Source of the DNA: Beijerinckiaceae bacterium RH AL1
GTDB taxonomy: Bacteria; Pseudomonadota; Alphaproteobacteria; Rhizobiales; Beijerinckiaceae
Assembly: GCA_901457705.2 (NCBI GenBank)
Contig: LR590083.2
Coordinates: 3,782,597 to 3,846,596, forward strand
Direction of reading: 5' to 3'
DNA: 64,000 nt
The translations under genes were made by a program, and so were the position numbers. Shown in pieces: positions 57,710 through 64,000 of this stretch. Position 1 is the stretch's first letter; each line of letters begins with the position of its first letter. The notes beneath the pieces were generated by a model, which was not told where the DNA came from, ran no database searches, and was given only the letters and a program-made list of their open reading frames with translations.

Positions 57710-58948
57710 TCACAGCGTCCCCGTCGACGGCGGCAGGTTGCCGTTGAGCCAGTAGTCGCCGACGAAGTGGTACTTCCAGCGCACGGGATCGTGCAGCGTG
57801 TGGGTGCGGCCGTTGCGCCAGAAGATATCGAGGTTCAGGTGCTCGAGAACCGCGCGCGTGCCGGTCAGCTCGAACAGTTTCGAGCCCAACAGCAGCGCCA
57901 CGTCGTTGCCGGCGATCTTGGCCTCCGCCACGGCCATCGAGGCGGCGGCGACGTTCTCTTCGCTCGGCTCGGCGCCGGCCTTGTCGACGAACGCGCCGGC
58001 CCGCTCCAGCATCGCGTCGGCGGCGGTCATGCGCACGCGCAGGTCGCCGACGGTGGCGACCATGTGCGGATCGTCCGTCACCTTGTCGATGCCGCTGGCA
58101 CCGTAGGGCCGCGCATGCTTGCGCAGGTGATCGAGGCCGACGGTGAAGGCGCCCCGCGCGATGCCGACGTCGATCGCCGCATGGATGATCTGCGCGACGG
58201 AGCCCATGCGCGTGCGCCGCTCGAACGCCTTCTCGTGATCGAGCACGTGGGCGTCGGGCACGACGACGCCCTCGAAGACCACGGTGCCGGAGCCCGTCGT
58301 GGCCTGGCCGAAGCCGGTCCAGTCGTCGACCAGCGTCAGGCCCGGCGCGTTGCGCGGGATGAAGCAGATCTTGCGGCGGTTGGTCTCGGCATCGCGCGGC
58401 ACGCAGGCGACCCAGTGCGCGAACAGCGCCCCGGTGCAGTAGAACTTGCGCCCCTCGACGCGCCAGCTGTCGCCCTCGCGGAACACCTTGGTCTTGAAGT
58501 CGTGCGCGTGCTTGCCGCCGATCTCGGAAAGCGCGTTGCCGAGACGCTCGCCCTTGAGCACGCGCTCGAAGAAGAAGCGCTTCATCGCCTCCGGCGCATC
58601 GAGCCGCAGCGCCTCGACCATGTAGAAATGGCTCTGCGGGATCTGCCCGAGGCTGCCGTCGGCGGCGGAGATGATCGCGATGACCTCGGCGAGCGTCCCC
58701 ATCGAGACCTCGGCGCCGCCATAAGCCTTCGGCACCGTGATCGCGAGGAGCCCGGAGTCGGAGTAGGCCTCCATCTCGTCCCACGGCAGGCGGCGGCTGC
58801 GGTCGCGCGCCGAGGCGCCTTCGGCGAAGGTTGCGGCGAGCCGGTGCGCGACCTCGATGGCCTCGGCGTCGGAGCGGATGACGTGCGCCGGGCCGCGCGG
58901 CGGAAGGTCCGGGACCGGACGGAGCGAGTCGGGGATGGACTTGGTCAT
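57710..58948 (-). CDS. SfnB-family acyl-CoA-dehydrogenase-like flavin monooxygenase
   Basis: A 412-residue protein of the acyl-CoA dehydrogenase fold in the DszC/SfnB branch. YGGAEVSMGTLAEVIAIISA, GRKFYCTGALFAHWVACV, FGQATTGSGTVVFEGV and the C-terminal RNGRTHTLHDPVRWKYHFVG mark the family, named sulfur acquisition oxidoreductase. Members use FMNH2 and O2 to oxidise sulfur compounds. The ATG at 58948 overlaps the upstream paralogue's stop (ATGA). A true acyl-CoA dehydrogenase is unlikely given the DszC-like C-terminus. Confidence 0.88.
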   Translation of the reverse strand: MTKSIPDSLRPVPDLPPRGPAHVIRSDAEAIEVAHRLAATFAEGASARDRSRRLPWDEMEAYSDSGLLAITVPKAYGGAEVSMGTLAEVIAIISAADGSLGQIPQSHFYMVEALRLDAPEAMKRFFFERVLKGERLGNALSEIGGKHAHDFKTKVFREGDSWRVEGRKFYCTGALFAHWVACVPRDAETNRRKICFIPRNAPGLTLVDDWTGFGQATTGSGTVVFEGVVVPDAHVLDHEKAFERRTRMGSVAQIIHAAIDVGIARGAFTVGLDHLRKHARPYGASGIDKVTDDPHMVATVGDLRVRMTAADAMLERAGAFVDKAGAEPSEENVAAASMAVAEAKIAGNDVALLLGSKLFELTGTRAVLEHLNLDIFWRNGRTHTLHDPVRWKYHFVGDYWLNGNLPPSTGTL

Positions 58949-60159
58949 ATCCAGGAATGCCTCGGCGGCTTGGTGCCGTTGACCACGTAGTCGCCGATCG
59001 CGAACAGCTTCCAGCGCACGGGATCGTGCAGCGTGTGCACGCGGGCGTCGCGCCAATGGCGGTTCAAGTTCAGCTCGGCCAGCGCCGAGCGCGTGCCGGA
59101 AAGCTCGAACAGCTTGTTCGTCGCCTGGATCGCGATCTCGGTCGTCAGCACCTTGGCCTCGGCGACGGCGATCGAGGCGGCCGCCGCCGTCTCGGCGGTC
59201 TCGTTCGCGAGCCCGGCGTCGATGACCCGCCCGGCGCGCAGCAGCACCGCCTCGGCGGCGTGCAGCTTGACCTTGAGGTCGGCGACCTCGCGGATCGTGA
59301 ACGGGTCCTCGCCCGCCGTCTCGCGGCCCGAGTCGGCCCACGGCCGCGCGTGCTCGCGCACGAAGGCGATCGTCTCGTCGGTCGCGCGCTGCGCGATGCC
59401 GAGATCGATGCCGGCGTGGATGATCTGCGCCACGGCGCCGTGCACGCTGGGCGTGTCGAAGGCGAGATGCGCCGGGACGATGCGGTCGGCCGAGACCCGC
59501 ACCTTGTCCAGCACCACCGTGCCGCTGCCCGTGGTGCGCTGGCCGAAGCCCGACCAGTCGTCGATCACCTCGAGCCCTGGTACGTCGCGGTCGACGAAGG
59601 CCAGCACGTGCTTGCCCTCGTCGTTGATCGCATGGACCGGCACGAGATGCGCGTAGAGCGCCCCGGTCGAGTAGAACTTCTTGCCGGTGATCGAGAAGGC
59701 ATCGCCGTCGCGGGTGATCCGCGTCTTCATGTCGAAGATCGTCTTGCCGCCCCGCTCGGAGAGCGCGTTGCCGAAGCGCAGCCCGTCGAGCGCGGCGTCG
59801 AGCAGGAAGCGCTTGCGGCTCGCATCGGGGTCGAAGCGGATGACGTCGATCAGGCTGACGTGATTCTGCGCGATTTGAGCGATCGATGCGTCGCCCGCCG
59901 CGATGATCGCGAAGACGCGTGCCACCGTCGCGTAGGACACCCCAGCCCCGCCGTCCGCCTTCGGCACGTTCATCGCCCACAGGCCGCTCTGCGAGAAGGT
60001 GTCGAGTTCGCCCCAGGGCAGGCGCCGCTCGGCGTCGCGCGCCGACGCCTCCCTTGCGAACTCGGCCGAGAGCCGCTCGGCGATAGCGATCGCCTCGGCA
60101 TCGTCCTTCAGGCGGTGCGCCTTGGTGGTGGGGCGCGGGGCGATCTGCGTGTGGGTCAC
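58945..60159 (-). CDS. SfnB-family flavin monooxygenase, second copy
   Basis: 404 residues from a GTG at 60159 (VTHTQIAPRP). The frame remains open to an ATG at 60288, but the extra 43 residues are unlike the family. Matching segments to the downstream paralogue are LSERGGKTIFDMKTRITRDG, GKKFYSTGALYAHLVPVH, FGQRTTGSGTVVLDKV and RVHTLHDPVRWKLFAIGDYV. The tandem pair with translational overlap and the LLM enzyme downstream looks like one sulfur-scavenging operon. I saw no sulfonate ABC transporter in the window. Confidence 0.87.
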   Translation of the reverse strand: MTHTQIAPRPTTKAHRLKDDAEAIAIAERLSAEFAREASARDAERRLPWGELDTFSQSGLWAMNVPKADGGAGVSYATVARVFAIIAAGDASIAQIAQNHVSLIDVIRFDPDASRKRFLLDAALDGLRFGNALSERGGKTIFDMKTRITRDGDAFSITGKKFYSTGALYAHLVPVHAINDEGKHVLAFVDRDVPGLEVIDDWSGFGQRTTGSGTVVLDKVRVSADRIVPAHLAFDTPSVHGAVAQIIHAGIDLGIAQRATDETIAFVREHARPWADSGRETAGEDPFTIREVADLKVKLHAAEAVLLRAGRVIDAGLANETAETAAAASIAVAEAKVLTTEIAIQATNKLFELSGTRSALAELNLNRHWRDARVHTLHDPVRWKLFAIGDYVVNGTKPPRHSWI

Positions 60160-60440
60160 GGGCGTGGCGTCGGCTCCCAAAGGTCCGTCTTTTTCGCCGA
60201 TCCACGGCCTTCGGTCGATGAAACGGCGCTGCTTTGTTGGCGGGGTAAGTGGAAGCCCGTTCCCCAGCAGCAAGCCGCCGGAGATCAAATGCCTCCGGGC
60301 GAGTCGGCGGAGGCATCTTGCCCGAATGACGTGCGCCCGCGTTGACAGCGCCAGCGCGGCAACGCACTGATGAAGCGCGCAATTCTATAAGACAATGACG
60401 AGGCTCCCCAGCGAGCCGGCGCGAGGGAGTCGAAGCGAAC

Positions 60441-61454
60441 ATGCGGTCCGAGACCGGACTTTACGCTGTCGAGAGCGGCGGCGACGGCCAGAACCAGCCC
60501 GACGTCCAGACGCGCTTCAAGGACCTCAAGGCCTTCCTCGAGGGCCGCCTGATCGGCGGCGTGCTGCTCACCGAGCGCCTGCTGATCGGCCTGCTTGCCT
60601 CGGGACACCTCCTTGTCGAAGGCGCGCCCGGCCTCGCCAAAACCCGCGCGGTGAAGCTTCTCGCACAGGGCCTGCACGCGCCCTTCGCGCGCATCCAGTG
60701 CACGCCGGACCTGATGCCGGCCGACCTCACCGGCTCCTCGGTGTTCCGGCCCGACAAGGGCACGTTCGAGTACGTCGAGGGGCCGATCTTCCACTCGCTG
60801 GTGCTGGTCGACGAGATCAACCGCGCGCCGCCGAAGGTGCAGTCCGCCCTGCTCGAGGCGATGGCCGAGCACCAGGTGACGGCCGCCGGCGTGACGCACA
60901 AGCTGCCGGACCCGTTCATGGTCGTGGCGACGCAGAACCCCATCGAGCATGAGGGCACGTTCCCGCTGCCCGAGGCGCAGCTCGACCGCTTCATGCTGAA
61001 GGTCGAGGTCACGCTGCCGGATGCGGCGGTGGAGCGGCAGATCCTCGATCTCGTCGAGGGCGAGGCGACCGGCGAGGTCGGCGACGCGCCGCCGCCGATC
61101 ACGCCCGCCGAGATCGAGCAGGCCCGGAAGGCCGCGATGGCGACGCACCTGTCGCCGGCGGTGAAGGACTACATCGTGCGGCTCGTCACCGCGCCGCGCT
61201 CCGGCGCCGCGCACGGCGAGGTGACGGCCAAGGTCGAGCATCCCGCCTCGCCGCGCGGTACGCTGGCGCTCGCCGCCGCCGCGAAGGCCAAGGCCTACCT
61301 CGCCGGTCGCGACCACGTCGTGCCGGCCGACGTCGCCGACCTTGCGGGCGACATCCTCTCGCACCGGACCATCCTCACCTGGCGCGCCACCGCGGACGGC
61401 GCCACGCCGCGCGGCGTCATCGGCGAGCTGGTCGAGCGCGTGCACGCGGTGTGA
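60441..61454 (+). CDS. MoxR-type AAA+ ATPase
   Basis: 337 residues. Walker A is EGAPGLAKTRAVKL, Walker B VLVDEINRAPPKVQSALLEA, sensor 1 VVATQNPIEHEGTFPLPEAQ, and LDRFMLKVEV follows, all standard for MoxR. MoxR ATPases act as chaperones that mature VWA-domain partners. It heads a run of DUF58, DUF4381 and two VWA genes, the conserved Bat-type operon order. The start at 60441 is the only ATG that keeps the family N-terminus. Confidence 0.93.
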   Translation: MRSETGLYAVESGGDGQNQPDVQTRFKDLKAFLEGRLIGGVLLTERLLIGLLASGHLLVEGAPGLAKTRAVKLLAQGLHAPFARIQCTPDLMPADLTGSSVFRPDKGTFEYVEGPIFHSLVLVDEINRAPPKVQSALLEAMAEHQVTAAGVTHKLPDPFMVVATQNPIEHEGTFPLPEAQLDRFMLKVEVTLPDAAVERQILDLVEGEATGEVGDAPPPITPAEIEQARKAAMATHLSPAVKDYIVRLVTAPRSGAAHGEVTAKVEHPASPRGTLALAAAAKAKAYLAGRDHVVPADVADLAGDILSHRTILTWRATADGATPRGVIGELVERVHAV

Positions 61455-61485
61455 TGAGGACGGGGGCACAGCTCGCATTTCCCTC

Positions 61486-61539
61486 CCTTCTCCCGCTGGC
61501 GGGAGAAGGTGGCCCCGCGCAGCCGGGTCCGATGAGGGG
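61486..61539. repeat. REP-type repeat unit between moxR and the DUF58 gene
   Basis: CCTTCTCCCGC-TG-GCGGGAGAAGG followed by TGGCCCCGCGCAGCCGGGTCCGATGAGGGG-like sequence: nearly the same as unit 1 at 57544. It fills the 100-bp gap inside the moxR operon. Confidence 0.85.
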
Positions 61540-61557
61540 ACGGGAGAGGCCGGCAGC

Positions 61558-62439
61558 ATGACCCCCGGCGTCGACCTCGACGTCGAGGCGCTGCTCCGGC
61601 TGCGGCACCTCGCGGCGCGGATGCGCGACATCCGCACCCTGCCGCGCTCGACGATGCCCGGCGACATCATCCACAAGCGGCGCGGCCGCGGGCTCGAGGT
61701 GCACGACGTGCGCCCCTGGGTGGAGGGCGACGACATCCGCCACCTCGACCAGAACGCCACCGCGCGCACCGGCGTGCCGCACACCAAGACCTATTTCGAC
61801 GAGCGCGAGCGCTCGATCCTGCTCGTCGCGGACTTCCGGCCCTCGATGCTGTTCGGGACGCGCCGCGCCTTCCGCTCGGTGGCAGGCGCCGAGGCGCTGG
61901 CGATGCTCGGCTGGCGCGGCGTCGGGCGCGGCGGCCGGGTCGGCTGCCTCGCGGCGACGGCGCGCGGCACCCGCTTCTCGCGCCAGGGACGCGGCGAGCG
62001 CGCGATGATCGCCCATGTCGGCGTGCTCGCCGAGGCGCACCGCGCCGCGCTCGCCGACCGCGAGCCGCGCGACCCGCCGCTCGCCGAGGTGCTGGAGACG
62101 ACCGAGCGCCTCGCCGGCACCGGCTCGACGATCGTCGTCGCCACCGCGCTCGACGCGCCGGGTCGCGACTTCGACGACGTCGTGCTGCGGCTCACGCGCA
62201 AGCACGATCTCGTCTTCCTGCTCGTCGAGGACGCCTTCGAGTCCGAGCCGCCGCCCGGCGACTACCCCTTCTCCACCGCCGAGGGCGTCAGCGGCTGGCT
62301 GCTCATCGATCGCAAGCGCGCCTCCGATGCCGTCGACCGCGTCGCGAGACTGCGGCGGCTCGGCGCTCAGGGCGCGCGCTTCGCCTCCGCCACCGCGCCG
62401 GAGGAGAGCCTCCAGGTGCTGGAGAAGATCGATGGCTGA
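61558..62439 (+). CDS. DUF58-domain protein
   Basis: 293 residues. The core RGRGLEVHDVRPWVEGDDIRH followed by HTKTYFDERERSILLVADFR is the DUF58 signature, a degenerate VWA-like fold found beside MoxR. It is probably cytosolic and works with the MoxR ATPase and the VWA proteins. The ATG at 61558 follows GGGAGAGG; the earlier open frame is repeat sequence. It overlaps the DUF4381 gene by eight bases. Confidence 0.9.
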   Translation: MTPGVDLDVEALLRLRHLAARMRDIRTLPRSTMPGDIIHKRRGRGLEVHDVRPWVEGDDIRHLDQNATARTGVPHTKTYFDERERSILLVADFRPSMLFGTRRAFRSVAGAEALAMLGWRGVGRGGRVGCLAATARGTRFSRQGRGERAMIAHVGVLAEAHRAALADREPRDPPLAEVLETTERLAGTGSTIVVATALDAPGRDFDDVVLRLTRKHDLVFLLVEDAFESEPPPGDYPFSTAEGVSGWLLIDRKRASDAVDRVARLRRLGAQGARFASATAPEESLQVLEKIDG

Positions 62440-62941
62440 CGGTCTCGCGCGCGCGCTCGATATGATGCATCCGATGCGGGAGCCGCCGCAGCCGGCGAGC
62501 CTCGCGCCGTTCGCGCTCGCCTTGGCAGTGGGCTGCGCCGCCGGGCTCGTGCTCCTGGCGCTGGCGATCCTTGCACGGCACCGCCGCGCCGGCCTGCGCG
62601 ACGCGGCGGCGGCCGCGCTGGCGCGGACGCGGGCGCTGCCTCCGGGGGATCGTCTCGCCGCGCAGGCGGCGCTGCTGCGCCGCCTCGTGCGGCAGATCGC
62701 GGGCGAGGACGCGGCGCGCCTGCAAGGCGCGGCGTGGCTGGCGGAACTCGACCGGGTGTTCGCGACGACGTTTTTCACCCAGCACGCGGGCGTCGCGTAC
62801 GGCGATGCGCTGTATGCGGCGACGCTCCCCGACGTGGACGTGCTGGATGCGGAGCTGGCGCGGCTCTTTGCGAAGCTGCGCGCCCCAACCATCTCCCGGA
62901 CAGCGGAGAAGCGTGCGTTGACGCCGGCGAGGGTCGGATGA
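62432..62941 (+). CDS. DUF4381-domain membrane protein
   Basis: 169 residues with one N-proximal transmembrane span (LAPFALALAVGCAAGLVLLA) then an Arg/Ala-rich cytosolic helical part with LRRLVRQIAGEDAARLQGAA, as in DUF4381 proteins of MoxR/Bat operons. The ATG at 62432 overlaps the DUF58 stop. The last residues (ALTPARVG) and the stop codon are encoded by the start of a degenerate REP-like repeat, so the C-terminus may have been replaced by repeat insertion. Confidence 0.78.
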   Translation: MADGLARALDMMHPMREPPQPASLAPFALALAVGCAAGLVLLALAILARHRRAGLRDAAAAALARTRALPPGDRLAAQAALLRRLVRQIAGEDAARLQGAAWLAELDRVFATTFFTQHAGVAYGDALYAATLPDVDVLDAELARLFAKLRAPTISRTAEKRALTPARVG

Positions 62942-63001
62942 GGGCTCATCCAACCCTGCTTCGCGGGGTCGCCTTCGTCCGCGAGCGGGAGACGGAAGGG
63001 G
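62925..63001. repeat. Degenerate REP-type repeat overlapping the DUF4381 stop
   Basis: GGTCGGATGAGGG, CCCTGCTTCGCGGGG and CCTTCGTCCGCGAGCGGGAGACGGAAGG correspond, with mismatches, to the three blocks of the repeat at 57544-57694. It spans the end of the DUF4381 gene and the gap before the VWA gene. Confidence 0.6.
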
Positions 63002-63008
63002 CTGCGGC

Positions 63009-63974
63009 ATGACGCACGGCTTCGACCTCGCGACGCCCTGGGCGCTGCTGCTGCTGCCTCTGCCCCTGCTCGTCGCGCTATGGCGGCGACACGGCACCGG
63101 CGCCGCGGCGGGGCTGCGCATCTCGGAGGCCTTGCGCGAGCGCCTTGCCGGCGATGCCCCGACGGTGCGGCCGCCCTCCAAGACCGCGATCCTGCGCTGG
63201 ATCGCCTGGGTGCTGCTCGTCGTCGCCCTCGCCGACCCGCGCCGCGTCGCCGCGACGCCCGCCCTGCCGGCGACGGGACGCGACATCCTCTTCACGCTCG
63301 ACCTCTCCGGCAGCATGGTCGCCAACGACATGCTCGACCACGGCAAGCCGATCACCCGCATCGCGCTCTTGAAGAAGATCGGCACCGAGCTGATCCGCCG
63401 CCGAGCCGGCGACCGCGTCGGGCTCGTCATCTTCGCCGAGCACGCGCTCGCGGCGGCGCCGCTCTCGTTCGATGCCGACGGCGTCGCGCGCGTGCTGGCG
63501 CAGACCGACATCGGCCTCGTCGGCCGCTCGACCGCGATGGGCGACGGGCTTGGGCTCGCGGTGAAGCGGCTCTCCGAATCCAAGGCGCCGACCCGCGTCA
63601 TCATCCTGCTCTCCGACGGGTCCAACAACGCCGGCTCGATGGACCCGTCCGGCGTCGCGGTGCTTGCGCACAAGCTCGGCATCCGCATCTACACCATCGG
63701 TTTTGGTCCAAACGACACGACGCGGCCCGAGGACGATCCCGACTCCGTCGACTACGTCGCGCTGCAACGATACGCCAAGGTCGGCGGCGGCGAGGCGTTC
63801 CGCGTCCGCAATGCCGAAGACTTCGAGGACGCCGGCAAGAAGATCGAGAAGCTGATCGCCGGCGAGGCGTTGGCGCCGCCCGCCGTCATCCACGACGACC
63901 TGTGGCCCTGGCCGGCCGGGGTCGCGATGGCGTCGGCCTTCGCGCTCGTCGTCATGCGCAGGCGGCCGAGATGA
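63009..63974 (+). CDS. VWA-domain membrane protein (BatA-like)
   Basis: 321 residues. An N-terminal membrane segment (ATPWALLLLPLPLLVALW), a second span (ILRWIAWVLLVVALADP), a VWA domain with the MIDAS motif DLSGSMVAND and LLSDGSNNAG, and a C-terminal span (WPAGVAMASAFALVVM). This is the BatA layout, facing the periplasm. It overlaps the next gene by four bases (ATGA). Partner of the MoxR ATPase upstream. Confidence 0.9.
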   Translation: MTHGFDLATPWALLLLPLPLLVALWRRHGTGAAAGLRISEALRERLAGDAPTVRPPSKTAILRWIAWVLLVVALADPRRVAATPALPATGRDILFTLDLSGSMVANDMLDHGKPITRIALLKKIGTELIRRRAGDRVGLVIFAEHALAAAPLSFDADGVARVLAQTDIGLVGRSTAMGDGLGLAVKRLSESKAPTRVIILLSDGSNNAGSMDPSGVAVLAHKLGIRIYTIGFGPNDTTRPEDDPDSVDYVALQRYAKVGGGEAFRVRNAEDFEDAGKKIEKLIAGEALAPPAVIHDDLWPWPAGVAMASAFALVVMRRRPR

Positions 63975-64000
63975 TCGCGCTCGGCCATGTCGCGCTGCTG
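63971..64000 (+). CDS. Start of next Bat-operon gene (3' end outside window)
   Basis: An ATG at 63971 overlaps the BatA-like stop and encodes MIALGHVALL before the window ends. By the usual order this should be a second VWA protein (BatB-like), but only ten codons are visible, so the identity rests on context. Confidence 0.5.
   Translation, partial: MIALGHVALL

Overview
The window is chromosomal DNA from a very GC-rich alphaproteobacterium, most likely of the order Hyphomicrobiales (Rhizobiales). Signs of this are an Irr-type Fur regulator next to fabA-fabB-fabI, a DUF1674/SdhAF4-like gene, aerobic-type cob genes, intergenic REP-like palindromes and a Tdm/Tmm/Dmm methylamine locus of the kind known from Methylocella. 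I cannot name the genus from sequence alone. Long antisense open frames (up to ~985 codons) are a GC artefact and were ignored.

Bases 1-30000 are mostly housekeeping genes with a few accessory items: a truncated GST, a YefM/YoeB toxin-antitoxin pair with its operator, YebC, an EAL protein, ManC, LysC, Irr with the unsaturated-fatty-acid genes fabA/fabB/fabI, rpmI-rplT, an amidase, ObgE overlapping cobC, an MFS pump, cobQ, a secreted Kazal-like peptide, a fosmidomycin-resistance-type exporter, a DUF2076 protein, two RsmB-type methyltransferases flanking an Hsp70-like gene, an orphan BrnA with a brnT remnant cut by a 109-bp palindromic element, and a YgiQ-type radical SAM gene.

Bases 28700-37900 hold an amine/polyamine block: a cupin and an APC permease on one side, then a class III aminotransferase, an aminobutyraldehyde-type dehydrogenase and a complete Pot-like ABC transporter (ATPase, binding protein, two permeases).

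Bases 37900-51350 hold the most interesting region, a methylated-amine catabolic locus: an APC permease, a LuxR-type regulator, tdm (TMAO demethylase, DUF1989 + GcvT), tmm (trimethylamine monooxygenase), an outer-membrane beta-barrel protein, dmmDABC (dimethylamine monooxygenase plus folate-binding partner) and a divergent HAD hydrolase. Together they would take trimethylamine to TMAO, dimethylamine and methylamine, releasing formaldehyde or loading it on tetrahydrofolate. Three promoter regions of this locus, and only these among the intergenic regions I scanned, carry the palindrome GTGCC-N4-GGCAC, which suggests a dedicated regulon.

Bases 51350-64000 hold a VOC protein, a membrane methyltransferase-like protein, tRNA-Leu(CAA), secA, a sulfur-scavenging-type flavin monooxygenase operon (two SfnB-like proteins and an LLM monooxygenase) and a MoxR/DUF58/DUF4381/VWA (Bat-type) operon that runs off the end. 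Four genes show reading-frame breaks. Three of them lack exactly one base, so sequencing error competes with true pseudogenes there.
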